Positions 1 to 10,165 are shown, counted from the stretch's first letter. The stretch: DNA of 55,853 nucleotides from Bacteroidales bacterium (GCA_017548125.1 JAFYNK010000044.1:1-55853); one strand, 5' to 3'. Program-made: numbers and translations. Notes: generated by a model not told the origin, from the sequence alone.

Positions 1-559
1 CATCGGCGGACCTCACGGCGACACTGGCCTCACAGGAAGAAAAATCATCGTTGACACATACGGCGGTCGCGGCGCTCACGGAGGCGGTGCCTTCTCTGGC
101 AAAGACTCTTCTAAAGTTGACCGTTCAGCAGCTTACGCAGCACGTCATATCGCCAAGAACCTCGTGGCTTCAGGCGCCTGCGACGAAGCTCTCGTTCAAA
201 TAGCTTACGCTATCGGCGTGGCACAACCTGTTGGCTTCTATATCAATACAAACGGAACGTCTCATGTTAAAGATGCCAACGGAAAGAAAATGAGTGATGC
301 AGAAATGGCAGAAAGATTGAAAAACATATTCGACTTAAGACCTTACGCTATCGTAAAGAGATTCGGCTTGAAAAATCCTGTCTTCGAACCAACAGCATCT
401 TACGGTCACTTCGGCCGCGACTGCAGAATGGGAAAAGTTGAAGTGTTCTACGAAGACAAAGATACCTTCAAAGAAGACGGCAAAATATATAAAAACGTAG
501 AGTTCTACGCTTGGGAAAAATTAGATGCAGTAGAAGATATTAAAAAAGCTTTAGGATAA
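1..559 (+). CDS. metK: S-adenosylmethionine synthetase, C-terminal part (5' end outside window)
   Basis: Makes S-adenosylmethionine from methionine and ATP in the cytoplasm. The frame is already open at base 2 and ends at the TAA at 557-559, leaving about 185 C-terminal codons; the GTG at 164 is an internal valine codon, not a start. Two family signatures are visible: [13 protein letters not shown] at the very beginning of the fragment and the phosphate-loop hexapeptide region GGGAFSGKD at about nt 80-106, followed by KVDRSAAY. The tail, with SYGHFGRD and the closing [15 protein letters not shown], is the normal MetK end. No frameshift is seen. A hairpin with a T-run lies about 55 bp downstream. 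Identification is firm; only the missing N-terminal half is unknown. Confidence 0.97.
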   Translation, partial: IGGPHGDTGLTGRKIIVDTYGGRGAHGGGAFSGKDSSKVDRSAAYAARHIAKNLVASGACDEALVQIAYAIGVAQPVGFYINTNGTSHVKDANGKKMSDAEMAERLKNIFDLRPYAIVKRFGLKNPVFEPTASYGHFGRDCRMGKVEVFYEDKDTFKEDGKIYKNVEFYAWEKLDAVEDIKKALG

Positions 560-613
560 TTCATAATGCATAATTCATAATTCATAATCAAAAGGTTATG
601 AGTTTAAAAATAG

Positions 614-667
614 AGATGCTTCAATGATACCTTAAAAGGTTAACATACATTGAAGCGTCTTTTTTTT
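614..667 (+). terminator. Palindrome with T-run after metK; member of a dispersed repeat family
   Basis: Left arm 614-626 (AGATGCTTCAATG) pairs with 648-660 (CATTGAAGCGTCT) with one mismatch, and the right arm runs into a T-tract (658-667). It can act as an intrinsic terminator for metK. The same arms and a similar loop recur at 27377, 28534 and 47041, with right halves at 26931 and 28905, so this is a copy of a repeat family as well as a terminator. Confidence 0.75.
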
Positions 668-782
668 GTTAGAGGTTTAGTGCCAATTTACTCGGTAACC
701 ACAGATTACACAGATTACACGGAAAGCTCATACCTCAATTCCTCAATTCCTCAGCTCCCTCAAAATTTTCCTCAAAAAAACC

Positions 783-813
783 TTGTTAAATAAATATAAA
801 ACATATATATTTG
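783..813 (+). promoter_or_regulatory. Promoter of giant protein A
   Basis: The -7 box TATATTTG at 806-813 fits the Bacteroidota consensus TAnnTTTG. A CTTG-like -33 element lies at about 782-785, 20 bases upstream. The leader to the ATG is about 140 bases. Confidence 0.5.
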
Positions 814-958
814 CGAAGAGAAAAATATTTTGCTGATATTAGATACAGCCTTTGCTATATGTTCTATACTTAATTGTATATTTAATATTAAGTATATGAT
901 TATTATATATCTGAGTTTGTATTTATGTTATAGGAAATAATGTAAAATTTATATGAAT

Positions 959-3900
959 ATGAAAAAGTTTTTACTTACTTTAATGTTTTTGGTGCTGTTT
1001 GCGCCATTTGCATTACACGCCGATGAAATCGTCGTCGGCAATGGAACAAGCACGATAGAAGGAGCAAAAACCGAAGACGGTGCTGTATTCTTCTATGACT
1101 TCAACGACGGAACATTCAACGGTATGACAGCTATCGACAAAGACGGCGACGGCGAGCTGATTAACAACGACTTGACAGTGCCTTATTTCCAACATGAAAA
1201 CCTTGTAGATGGACAGGAATATACAACGACTGTCATCCCGGTTTATACAGATGGCGCTGGCTATCCAAAGAACTACATCTGGACAAATGCTAATTGCGAC
1301 GACTACGTCGGCGCATACGACCTTAAAGCGGAATTTGTTGATAATGTCGGCGTCGTAAGCTGGACTTTGCCTGCTGTATATAAAGATGACAAATCATCCA
1401 AAGAAGGCAACTGGCTTTATTACGATAACGGCACTTACGCTGAACGCATCGGTCTCACCTACGACGGCGTCAACTTCGAGTCATTCAAATGGGCTATCAT
1501 GTTCCCTGCTTCTGACATCGCTCAATATGCCGGACAGACCATGACAAAGGTCGCTTTATACGACGTCGAGGATTTTGACGGCGAAGTGGAAATCTACGAA
1601 GGCGGCACCACAGAACCAGGAACTCTCTTACACAGTCAAGAATTCTCATGCATTGGCACTCAGGACTTTTTCGAAATAACATTAAACACTGCCGTTGAAT
1701 TGAGCGGCGACAAAAACGTCTGGGTCGTATTCACCAACATCAACGGCGCTCAGCCTGCTGCTGGTTGCGCAGACCAAGGCAACGCCAACGGACGCTGGAT
1801 CTACTACGAAGGCTACGGATGGCTTGACCTCATGTATATCTCAGTACCTTCATACACATGGATGATTCGCGCTTTCGTTGAAGGTGAAGGTCAAGAACCA
1901 GTTGACCCAGAACAACCAGAAGAAACAGCTAACCACTGGACTCCCGATGAAACGGTCTATCCAAACAATATGACTCTGACAGGCTTGGTTGAGATTGACG
2001 GTGAAGTTCAAAATACCACTTCGCTTGAAGTAGGTGCTTTCTGCGGAGAAGAACTCAGAGGTAGCTATAGATTGCAGTATATATCAGCATTGGATAAATA
2101 TCTGGCATTTTTGGTTGTTTACGGTAATGACAGCGATGAGATAACTTTCAAGCTTTATGACCATGAATTAGGACAAGAGTTGGATTGTCAGATGTTGCCA
2201 GAAAGCGCTGTGATCTTTGAAGTTAACAAAGTTGAAGGGGATGCCGATTTTCCATTTGTAATTGCGTTTCAAGAAATAGAATACGCTACATCTTTCTTCT
2301 TCGATTTTAATGATGGCACATTGGATGGATGGACATTAATCGACGCTGACGGGGACGGTCATAACTGGAAAAACATTTCAGAGTTCGCTTACGAACCATT
2401 TGGTTACAACAACACATATTGTGCTGCTTCATTCTCATACGACAACGAAGACGGTGTTTTATGGCCAAACAACTACCTCGTAACAGAAAGCAAATATAAC
2501 ATCGTTGCTGACTCTAAACTTACATACAAAGTAAGCTCACACGACAGAATATACTGCGCTGAACACTATGAAGTTGCTATCTCAACAACAGGTACAAATC
2601 CTAACGATTTCGTAACTATCTATGAAGAAACATTAAGCGCTGGTGAAGCTGATTACGAAGGCTCATTACAGGGCCAATGGTTCGATAGAGAAATCGACCT
2701 CAGTGTTTTCGCTGGTCAAAAAGTTTATATCGCATTCCGTCACTGCTTATGCGTGAACCAATACTTCATGAAGCTCGACAACATTACATTAACAAGTGAT
2801 TCAACTCCAGAAGATCCAGAAACACCAGAATACGCAAAAACTTTCTTTGACGACTTCAACGATGGCGAATTAGACGGCTGGAGAACAATTGACCAAGACG
2901 GCGATGGTTACAACTGGTATATAGCTAACGATGCTGGTATAGACGGTTCTGCATGTATCCAATCAGACTCATACATCATCGGTGCATCATTGTATCCAGA
3001 CAATATCGTTGTTACAACATCAGCTTACGGAATCGCAGCAGGCTCAACTTTAACATGGGAAGTGAAACCTACAGATGCATCTTACTGCAACGATCATTAT
3101 GCTGTTGTTGTTTCTACTGACAACGAAACATTCACAAATGTTTGGGAAGAAACATTAACTTCTTTCAGTAATTTTGAACAAAGAATATTATACCTCAGTG
3201 AATATGCAGGACAAAATGTTTATATCGGTTTCCGTCACTACAACTGTAATGGTTCAAATGCTACAGCTGTTTTAATTGATAATGTTGAATTGTCGGCAAT
3301 TGCTTTCTCAATATCTGCAAGTGTAAATCCAGAAGAAGCTGGTACGGTAAATGGTACTGGTTCATATCAATATGGCGAAACTGCAACATTGACAGCTACT
3401 GCAAATGATGGTTATCAATTTGTAAGCTGGACAGAAAGCGACACAATTGTTTCAACAGATGCAGAATATTCATTCACTGTTGAATCATCGAGAGAATTTG
3501 TAGCTAACTTCGAAGAATTACCAGAATACGCTTCATTCTTCTTTGATGATTTTAATGACCATAATTTTGATGGCTGGAGAACAATTGACCAAGATGGCGA
3601 TGGCCATACTTGGAGAATTCCTAATAGAAAATCATATATTTTATCAGAATCGTATGACGATTCTAACAATGAGGAACTTAATCCAGATAACTATATTGTT
3701 ACAACAGAACTTTATAAAATTACAGAAAAATCTGTCTTAGGCTGGCTTGTCATGCCATCAGACGATGAATATTATGAAGACCATTATGCTGTTGTCATTT
3801 CAACAGACAACGAAACATTTGATGTTATTTGGGAAGAGACATTGACTTCTTTCAATGATTTTGAACAGAGAGTATTAAATCTCAACGAATATGCTGGACA

Positions 3901-6900
3901 GAACATTTATATAGGATTCCGTCATTATAATTGTAACGGTTCAACAGCTGCTGGTGTTTTGATTGACGATGTTGAATTGTCTGCAATATATAATGTTACA
4001 GCTAATGTAAATCCTGAAGAAGCTGGTACTGTAAACGGTGCAGGTTCATATCAATATGGCGGAACAGCAACATTGACAGCTACTGCAAATGTTGGTTGGC
4101 AATTTGTAAACTGGACGGAAAATGATGAAGTTGTTTCAGAAGATGCAGAATATTCATTTATAGTTGAAACAGCGAGAGAATTGGTTGCTAACTTTGAATT
4201 GCAAACTTTCAATGTTACAGCTATAGTATATCCAGGAGTTGCAGGTATAGTAAGTGGTACTGGTTCATATCATTATGGCGAAACAGCTACATTGACAGCT
4301 ACTGCAAATGATGGTTTTCAATTTGTAAACTGGACAGAAAACGGTGAAGTTGTTTCAGAAGATGCAGAATATTCTTTCACAGTTGAAGCATATAGAGAAT
4401 TGGTTGCTAATTTTGAACAAACATCATTTGAAACAGCTTTCTTTGAAGATTTCAATGATGGCGCTTTAGATGGTTGGAGATTGTTCCAAAATGATAGTGA
4501 TACACATAACTGGCAAATTGTGGGTTCAAATGGTGTGGATGGTAGTAATTGTATTACTTCATATTCATATAAATTTGAAGTCCTTAATCCAGATAATTAT
4601 ATAGTAACAGAATTGAAATATGCTATCACAGAAAATTCTATGCTATCATTTGCTTCACGTCCTGCTGTTTCAGGTTTTTATCAAGATCAGTACGCTGTTG
4701 TGGTATCTGAAGACAATGAAAACTGGACAGTTGTATGGTCGGAGAAATTCAATGAATATTATTCAGAGTTTAGATATAAATATGTTGACCTCAGCGAATA
4801 TGCAGGACAGAAAGTTTATATCGGTTTACGTCACTACGATTGTAATGGCAGCGATGCTAATAATGTCTTGGTTGATGATGTAGAATTAGTTGAGGCAGTA
4901 TCAATAAAAGCAAATGTAAATCCAGAAGAAGCTGGTACGGTAAGTGGAAATGGAAATTATATAGCTGGTCAAACCGCAACATTAACAGCAGTAGCAAATG
5001 TTGGTTGGCAATTTGTAAACTGGACAGAAAACGATACAATAGTTTCAGAAAGTGCAGAATATTCATTCACAGTTGAAGCAGATAGAGAATTGGTTGCTAA
5101 CTTTGAAGAAGTTGGTGCTTTAGAAATAACAGCTGTCGCAAATCCTGAAGAAGCTGGTACTGTAAACGGTGCAGGTTCATATCAATATGGCGGAACAGCT
5201 ACGTTAACTGCAACAGCAAATACTGGTTATCAATTTGTAAACTGGACAGAAAATGATGAAGTTGTTTCAGAAGATGCAGAATATTCTTTCGTAGTTGAAA
5301 GTGCGAGAGAATTGGTTGCTAATTTTGAAGTGGCTGCTTTCAATGTTACAGCTACAGTATATCCAGGAGTTGCAGGTATAGTAAGTGGTATAGGGGAATA
5401 TCGATATGGTGAAACAGCAACATTGACAGCTACTGCAAATGATGGTTTTCAATTTGTAAACTGGACAGAAAACGGTGAAGTTGTTTCAGAAGATGCAGAA
5501 TATTCTTTCACAGTTGAAGCATATAGAGAGTTGGTTGCTAATTTTGAACAAACTGTGTTTGAAACAGCTTTCTTTGATGACTTCAACGACGGCGTTATAG
5601 ATGGATGGAGAACAATTGACCAAGATGGTGACTCTTACAATTGGGAAATCAATAGTAATAATGGAGTTGATAACACTTCTTGTATTACTTCATACTCGTA
5701 TAAATTCGGAGTCCATAATCCAGACAATTATATAGTAACAGAACCGAAATATGCTATCACAGAAAATTCTATGCTATCATTTGCTTCACGTCCAGCTGTT
5801 TCAGGTTACTATCAAGACCAGTACGCTGTTGTCGTATCTGAAGATAATGAAAACTGGACTATCGTATGGTCTGAAAAATTCAATGAATATTATACTGAGT
5901 TTAGATATAAATATGTTGATCTCAGCGAATACGCTGGCAAGAATGTTTATATCGGCTTCCGTCATTATGATACAAATGGAAATTATGCTGAAAATGTTTT
6001 GATTGATAATGTAGAATTGTCAACTGGTTATTTGACATTTACAGGAAACGGTTCATGGGATGAAGAAGAACGTTGGACTAATTCGAATAAACCATCATCA
6101 GATTCTAAAGTCATTATTAACGGAACAGTGATAATATCAAATGGAAGTGATATTACTGTAAATCAAATTTACATCAACAATGGCATGTCATTGACAATAG
6201 AAAGCGGAGCTACATTAAGTGTAACATCAACATTGGTTAACTATGATGCAGATGCTTTGATAATGAACGACGGAGCTCAGTTGTTCCAAAAGAACGATAA
6301 TGTGGCTGCTACATTCAACAAAGATATTGTTAATCCATACGGCGAATGGGGAGTAACAGACGAGTCAGGATGGCAGTTTGTGGCATCACCTATTATTAAT
6401 AATGCGATAAATGGTTTTGTTCCTTCAGAAGGAGAGGGAGATTATGACTTGTACAAATATGATGGAAATCAAGATTTACAATGGGTCAATTATAAGAGCC
6501 ATCAATCTGATTTTGAGGCTGCATTTAAACCAGGCACAGCTTATCTCGCTTCATACGAAATAAAAACAACAGCTTCATTCAAAGGCATCTTGTCAAATGA
6601 CCAAAGCTTCGTATTCGATGTTTCCTATGATGCTGATAATAGAATGGCTAACTTCTACCTCCTTGGCAACCCATTCTCATTCGATATGGACTGGAACAAG
6701 TTTGACTTGAATGATGATGTTTATCCAGCTTTCGCAATAGTGGATCCTTCAACAAACGGTTATGTTGTGAAATCAAATTCAACAACAATACCTGTAGGTG
6801 CTGGTTTCTTCGTTGAAACAATAGGAGAAAATCCTTCAATCTCTTACAACTCAGGAAGCAAGTCGAGAGGCGAAAAATATGAATATATCAACGTAATCGC

Positions 6901-7495
6901 ATCTGGCAAACAAGGCAGCAACAATGTTATCATCAAGTTTGACGGTAAGGAAGAAAAAGGTTTCTCAAAACTTGAAAACTTTAACAAACGCATCGCTGAC
7001 GTTTATGTCAAGAACAACGGTAACCGCTATAGCGTGTTGGGCTACGACAGAGAAGTACAAGAAGTTGAACTCTTCTTCGACGCTAAGGAGATGGGTAACT
7101 ACAGCATCAGCATCGAGCCAAACGGCAAATTTGAAACTGTTGTTTTAGTTGACCGCATGACAGGCGTTGAGACAAACTTATTGCTTGAAGACAGTTATAC
7201 TTTCACAGCGATGGCAAATGACAATCCAAACCGTTTTGTCCTTAAATTTGCTAACGGTCAGGAGCCATCAGCTGACAGCCAGTTTGCATATATAAACAAT
7301 GGAGATATCGTCGTTTATAATATTTCTGGCGATGCACAAATCAATATCTTCGACGCATTGGGACGCCGCGTATATCAAGGCGAATGTTCTGATGAAACAA
7401 CACGTATCGCAAGCGTATATTCAGCTGGCGTTTATGTAATACAAAAAGTCGATGATAATGGTATTAACGTACAGAAGTTGATAATCAACGAATGA
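959..7495 (+). CDS. Giant secreted modular protein A (choice-of-anchor J and InlB B-like repeats, T9SS C-terminus)
   Basis: About 2180 residues. A signal peptide (MKKFLLTLMFLVLFAPFALHA) is followed by a truncated anchor-J start (about 43-66), a DUF-like beta module shared with protein C (about 150-312), a domain of the kind MTLTGLVEIDGE...VGAFCGEELRG (about 325-440), then five choice-of-anchor J/cleaved-adhesin-like domains (DFNDG..DGW..ID.DGDG...W to IDNVELS) at about 446-615, 630-780, 859-1012, 1160-1313 and 1536-1690. Six InlB B-like repeats (EEAGTVNG.GSY..G..ATLTA) lie between them. A beta-solenoid-like stretch (TFTGNGSWDEEERW, about 1692) leads to a T9SS type A-like end (NIFDALGRRVYQG, about 2108-2180), though without a clear YPNP motif. 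Start 959 is chosen because paralogues B and C begin MKR/MKK; ATG 953 is possible. Likely exported and surface-attached or released; ligand unknown. Confidence 0.85.
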   Translation: MKKFLLTLMFLVLFAPFALHADEIVVGNGTSTIEGAKTEDGAVFFYDFNDGTFNGMTAIDKDGDGELINNDLTVPYFQHENLVDGQEYTTTVIPVYTDGAGYPKNYIWTNANCDDYVGAYDLKAEFVDNVGVVSWTLPAVYKDDKSSKEGNWLYYDNGTYAERIGLTYDGVNFESFKWAIMFPASDIAQYAGQTMTKVALYDVEDFDGEVEIYEGGTTEPGTLLHSQEFSCIGTQDFFEITLNTAVELSGDKNVWVVFTNINGAQPAAGCADQGNANGRWIYYEGYGWLDLMYISVPSYTWMIRAFVEGEGQEPVDPEQPEETANHWTPDETVYPNNMTLTGLVEIDGEVQNTTSLEVGAFCGEELRGSYRLQYISALDKYLAFLVVYGNDSDEITFKLYDHELGQELDCQMLPESAVIFEVNKVEGDADFPFVIAFQEIEYATSFFFDFNDGTLDGWTLIDADGDGHNWKNISEFAYEPFGYNNTYCAASFSYDNEDGVLWPNNYLVTESKYNIVADSKLTYKVSSHDRIYCAEHYEVAISTTGTNPNDFVTIYEETLSAGEADYEGSLQGQWFDREIDLSVFAGQKVYIAFRHCLCVNQYFMKLDNITLTSDSTPEDPETPEYAKTFFDDFNDGELDGWRTIDQDGDGYNWYIANDAGIDGSACIQSDSYIIGASLYPDNIVVTTSAYGIAAGSTLTWEVKPTDASYCNDHYAVVVSTDNETFTNVWEETLTSFSNFEQRILYLSEYAGQNVYIGFRHYNCNGSNATAVLIDNVELSAIAFSISASVNPEEAGTVNGTGSYQYGETATLTATANDGYQFVSWTESDTIVSTDAEYSFTVESSREFVANFEELPEYASFFFDDFNDHNFDGWRTIDQDGDGHTWRIPNRKSYILSESYDDSNNEELNPDNYIVTTELYKITEKSVLGWLVMPSDDEYYEDHYAVVISTDNETFDVIWEETLTSFNDFEQRVLNLNEYAGQNIYIGFRHYNCNGSTAAGVLIDDVELSAIYNVTANVNPEEAGTVNGAGSYQYGGTATLTATANVGWQFVNWTENDEVVSEDAEYSFIVETARELVANFELQTFNVTAIVYPGVAGIVSGTGSYHYGETATLTATANDGFQFVNWTENGEVVSEDAEYSFTVEAYRELVANFEQTSFETAFFEDFNDGALDGWRLFQNDSDTHNWQIVGSNGVDGSNCITSYSYKFEVLNPDNYIVTELKYAITENSMLSFASRPAVSGFYQDQYAVVVSEDNENWTVVWSEKFNEYYSEFRYKYVDLSEYAGQKVYIGLRHYDCNGSDANNVLVDDVELVEAVSIKANVNPEEAGTVSGNGNYIAGQTATLTAVANVGWQFVNWTENDTIVSESAEYSFTVEADRELVANFEEVGALEITAVANPEEAGTVNGAGSYQYGGTATLTATANTGYQFVNWTENDEVVSEDAEYSFVVESARELVANFEVAAFNVTATVYPGVAGIVSGIGEYRYGETATLTATANDGFQFVNWTENGEVVSEDAEYSFTVEAYRELVANFEQTVFETAFFDDFNDGVIDGWRTIDQDGDSYNWEINSNNGVDNTSCITSYSYKFGVHNPDNYIVTEPKYAITENSMLSFASRPAVSGYYQDQYAVVVSEDNENWTIVWSEKFNEYYTEFRYKYVDLSEYAGKNVYIGFRHYDTNGNYAENVLIDNVELSTGYLTFTGNGSWDEEERWTNSNKPSSDSKVIINGTVIISNGSDITVNQIYINNGMSLTIESGATLSVTSTLVNYDADALIMNDGAQLFQKNDNVAATFNKDIVNPYGEWGVTDESGWQFVASPIINNAINGFVPSEGEGDYDLYKYDGNQDLQWVNYKSHQSDFEAAFKPGTAYLASYEIKTTASFKGILSNDQSFVFDVSYDADNRMANFYLLGNPFSFDMDWNKFDLNDDVYPAFAIVDPSTNGYVVKSNSTTIPVGAGFFVETIGENPSISYNSGSKSRGEKYEYINVIASGKQGSNNVIIKFDGKEEKGFSKLENFNKRIADVYVKNNGNRYSVLGYDREVQEVELFFDAKEMGNYSISIEPNGKFETVVLVDRMTGVETNLLLEDSYTFTAMANDNPNRFVLKFANGQEPSADSQFAYINNGDIVVYNISGDAQINIFDALGRRVYQGECSDETTRIASVYSAGVYVIQKVDDNGINVQKLIINE
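3990..6020 (+). repeat. Tandem super-repeat of about 1.13 kb inside protein A
   Basis: The block of two InlB B-like repeats plus one anchor-J domain at about 3990-4890 recurs at about 5125-6020, with an offset of about 1130 bases. The second B repeats (about 4227 and 5357) are nearly identical at DNA level over almost 200 bases, including synonymous sites, which points to a recent duplication or conversion. Confidence 0.75.
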
Positions 7496-7502
7496 TTGAA
7501 TA

Positions 7503-7536
7503 GGACTACAAGTCAACAAGACTACAAGACTACAAG
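7503..7536. repeat. Word repeat gactacaag/tcaacaag after protein A
   Basis: Imperfect tandem copies of the nonamer-like words actacaaga and caacaagac begin a few bases after the stop codon and abut a terminator. The same words occur at 10110, 14611, 17511, 29114 and 31650. Confidence 0.8.
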
Positions 7537-7537
7537 T

Positions 7538-7571
7538 GGACGCTGCTATTAAATGGTGGCGTCCTTTTTTT
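7538..7571 (+). terminator. Terminator of protein A
   Basis: GGACGC at 7538-7543 pairs with GCGTCC at 7559-7564, extended by weaker pairs, followed by a run of seven T. Confidence 0.8.
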
Positions 7572-7572
7572 A

Positions 7573-7625
7573 TGGCTAAAGGCTAAAGTCTAAAGGCAAA
7601 AGGCTAAAGTCTAAAGTCTAAAGTT
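7573..7625. repeat. Word repeat ggctaaaggctaaagtctaaag
   Basis: Seven or so imperfect copies of the heptamer gctaaag/tctaaag. Related strings, some inverted as attagcc, lie at 14696, 18739, 26793, 29134, 31904 and 55656. Confidence 0.8.
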
Positions 7626-7664
7626 TTTTAAATTAGGATTTCAGGGTTTCAAACCCTCGGTGTC

Positions 7665-10076
7665 TTACTTCAACGTCACTCTTGTGATGCCGTGGCCTCC
7701 AGTCTCCAGGCTTGCGTCCTGCATCTGTTGCACGCAATTCATCTTGCTGAGTTGTTGGCGTATGAGCTGGCGCAGGATGCCGTTGCCTTTTCCGTGTAGG
7801 ATGCTGACGTTTTTGATGCTTAACAATGAGGCGTCGTCGATGTATTTGGCTACAGCGTCTAATGCCTCTTCGCCGCGCATGCCTCTCACGTCGAGGGTGA
7901 GGTTGAAGTTGGCGGCCTTCTCGTTGATGTCATCCATGATAGCCTTACGGAGATATGTAGGGTTGCTGATAGATTTCTTGGCTTCCTTCTTGCTTATCTT
8001 GACGACTTTGTCGGCTGTCGTTCTGAGTCTCACGCTGCCGAATTCTATGGTGAGGTCGGTGTCGCTGATGGCGACTATTTCGCCCACTATCTCCATCTCG
8101 TTGATGCGGACCATATTGCCGACTTGAAGGTCTTGTTCGTCTTTCTTTTCTTTTTCTTCTATCTTAAGGTTTTTAGAAATGACTTTGGCGTCTTCTTCGA
8201 GTTGTTGTTTCATTCCTTTCAAATCCTGACGCAGTTCTTTGGTGCGTTCTTTCTCAGCCTGCGCCTCTTTTATCTCGCGTATAGTACGTTCTATCTTGGC
8301 GTTTGCCTTGTCGATGAGCGACTGCGCTTCTTTGTTGGCGTCTTTGAGAAGGGTGTTTTTCCTTTTCTCTAAATCGCTGAGCAGGTTCTTGTATTTTGTG
8401 ACGACCTCGTTAAGAAGGTTGTCGGCCACTTTCAATTCAAATTCTTTCTTACGCACTTCTTTTTTCTCAATCTCAAGCTGTTGAAGCTGCTGGTCGAAGT
8501 CGAGGTGTTCCTTGCCGCCGATCTCTGCTGCGTCGTCGAGTATGTCTTGAGGGAAGCCGATTTTCTTTGCGATCTCGAAGGCGAACGAGCTGCCGGGTTT
8601 GCCTGTCATCATCACGTAGAGAGGCTGTAAAAACCTAGTGTCGAACAACATCGCGCCATTGACGATGCCTTGATGGTTGTCGGCTAAAAGTTTTAAGTTG
8701 GCGTAGTGAGTCGTGACAACACCGAAAGATTTTTTCTCGTTAAGTTTCAATAATATCGCTTCTGCTATTGCGCCACCGAGCTGAGGCTCTGTGCCTGTGC
8801 CGAACTCGTCTATCAAGAACAGAGTGCGTTTGTTGGCGTGACTCAACAATTCTTTCATATTAAGAAGATGAGAGCTGTAAGTACTCAAGTCGTTTTCGAG
8901 AGATTGAGAGTCGCCTATGTCGATGAACATATCGTGGAAGATGCCGCATTTGGAGTCTATCTCCATCGGGATGGCTAGACCGCATTGAAGCATATATTGC
9001 ACGAGACCTATGGTCTTGAGGCATACGGACTTTCCGCCGGCGTTAGGTCCAGAGATGACGAGTATTCTGTTGTCCTTGTCGAGGTTTAGGTCTAAAGGAG
9101 TAATCTGTTTGTTTTGTGATTTAAGTTTTTGTTCCAGGAGTGGATGTCGAGCCTGGCGCCAGAGGAACATAGGTTCGTCTGTTATTTCGGGGATGACGCA
9201 TTTGTACTCGTTTGATAATAAGGCTTTAGCGCGTATGAAATCGAGGAGTCCGAGGAGGTTCCAAGCTTTGAGGAGCTCAGGAATCTCAGGGCGTATGAGT
9301 CTGGTGAAGGCGAGGAGTATTTTGTTTATCTCGCGGCGTTCGGCGTATTCCAGTTCTCTGATTTCGTTGTTGGTATCGAATATTTCAGCAGGTTCAATAT
9401 ATACAGTCTGACCTGTTGCTGATTCGTCGTGGATGAAGCCACGCAGCGCTCTTTTGTCGGCAGCTTTCACAGGGATGACAGGGCGGCCGTCGCGTATTGT
9501 CATCTCGGCGCTGCTGTCGGTCCAGCCGGCGTTTTTGGCTTCGGTGAGTATCTTGCGCATCCTGCGTTCGATGGATGACTGTTTCTTTCTTATCTCGTGG
9601 CGTATCTCTGCCAGCTCAGGAGAAGCGTTGTCGGGCATCTCGCCTTTGTCGTCGATGAGACGTGTTATCTCTGAGAAGATATGTCGGTCAATTTCAATGC
9701 CTTCTGCCAATGCCTTCAGCGACTTGACTCTGTCTGATGATTCTGTTTTAAAGAAGTTCAAGACGTACGACAAGGCTGTCAGTGTAGGCTTTAACTGAAA
9801 AAGGCTTTCGAGACTTATGACGGTGCCTTCGATGCTAAGATGTCGGAAGTCGTCGCGTAAGTCGTTGTAGTCACGTACTGGAAAAGGGACGCCGTTTTGC
9901 AAAAGCGAAAGGAAATCCTCTATCTGCGAGAGACGCGTCTTGATTCTGCTGATGTCGGAACTGAATCGCATCTTGTCCACGAATTCTTTTCCCATATCAC
10001 TGATGCACAATTCACTAAGTCTATTTTTTATAGACATAAATCCAATCTTATTCTCAAAATCTTTAGGATATATCAT
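7665..10076 (-). CDS. mutS2: MutS2 family protein (ATPase with Smr nuclease domain)
   Basis: 803 residues, the usual MutS2 length. These proteins bind branched DNA or stalled, collided ribosomes; in some bacteria they suppress recombination. The start MIYPKDFENKIGF matches the family N-terminus. The core and lever helices are followed by the ATPase with Walker A GPNAGGKS and the Walker B stretch LFLIDEFGTGTEP, a long Lys/Glu-rich coiled coil, and the C-terminal Smr domain (LDVRGMRGEEAL, HGKGNGILR, GGHGITRVTLK). Both catalytic parts look intact. It stands alone: the downstream gene on plus ends convergently and the upstream gene on minus is a toxin-antitoxin-like cassette. A CAAAGATA box (the complement of TATCTTTG) 20 bases upstream of the start gives it its own promoter. 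Identification is firm; the choice between DNA and ribosome role is not decidable here. Confidence 0.95.
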   Translation of the reverse strand: MIYPKDFENKIGFMSIKNRLSELCISDMGKEFVDKMRFSSDISRIKTRLSQIEDFLSLLQNGVPFPVRDYNDLRDDFRHLSIEGTVISLESLFQLKPTLTALSYVLNFFKTESSDRVKSLKALAEGIEIDRHIFSEITRLIDDKGEMPDNASPELAEIRHEIRKKQSSIERRMRKILTEAKNAGWTDSSAEMTIRDGRPVIPVKAADKRALRGFIHDESATGQTVYIEPAEIFDTNNEIRELEYAERREINKILLAFTRLIRPEIPELLKAWNLLGLLDFIRAKALLSNEYKCVIPEITDEPMFLWRQARHPLLEQKLKSQNKQITPLDLNLDKDNRILVISGPNAGGKSVCLKTIGLVQYMLQCGLAIPMEIDSKCGIFHDMFIDIGDSQSLENDLSTYSSHLLNMKELLSHANKRTLFLIDEFGTGTEPQLGGAIAEAILLKLNEKKSFGVVTTHYANLKLLADNHQGIVNGAMLFDTRFLQPLYVMMTGKPGSSFAFEIAKKIGFPQDILDDAAEIGGKEHLDFDQQLQQLEIEKKEVRKKEFELKVADNLLNEVVTKYKNLLSDLEKRKNTLLKDANKEAQSLIDKANAKIERTIREIKEAQAEKERTKELRQDLKGMKQQLEEDAKVISKNLKIEEKEKKDEQDLQVGNMVRINEMEIVGEIVAISDTDLTIEFGSVRLRTTADKVVKISKKEAKKSISNPTYLRKAIMDDINEKAANFNLTLDVRGMRGEEALDAVAKYIDDASLLSIKNVSILHGKGNGILRQLIRQQLSKMNCVQQMQDASLETGGHGITRVTLK

Positions 10077-10095
10077 CTCGCTTTTTAATTTTTTG

Positions 10096-10103
10096 CAAAG
10101 ATA
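10096..10103 (-). promoter_or_regulatory. -7 box of mutS2
   Basis: Read on minus the box is TATCTTTG, matching TAnnTTTG, about 20 bases upstream of the start codon. Confidence 0.5.
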
Positions 10104-10109
10104 GGAAAA

Positions 10110-10145
10110 AGACTACAAGACTACAAGACTACAAGACAACAAGTT
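10110..10145. repeat. Word repeat actacaagactacaag upstream of mutS2
   Basis: Three copies of gactacaag and one of gacaacaag in the gap between mutS2 and the small-gene cassette. Confidence 0.8.
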
Positions 10146-10165
10146 TTTGTGTAAGGCTGTTTAGT

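Larger units (their letters stand above)
560..958. other. Intergenic region between metK and giant protein A
   Basis: No gene seen. In order it holds a short repeat of the word cataattcat (560-590), a palindrome with T-run that can end metK (614-667), two word repeats (cagattaca at about 700-722 and cctcaatt at about 733-770), a TAnnTTTG promoter (806-813) and an AT-rich leader of about 140 bases before the next start codon. Confidence 0.7.
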
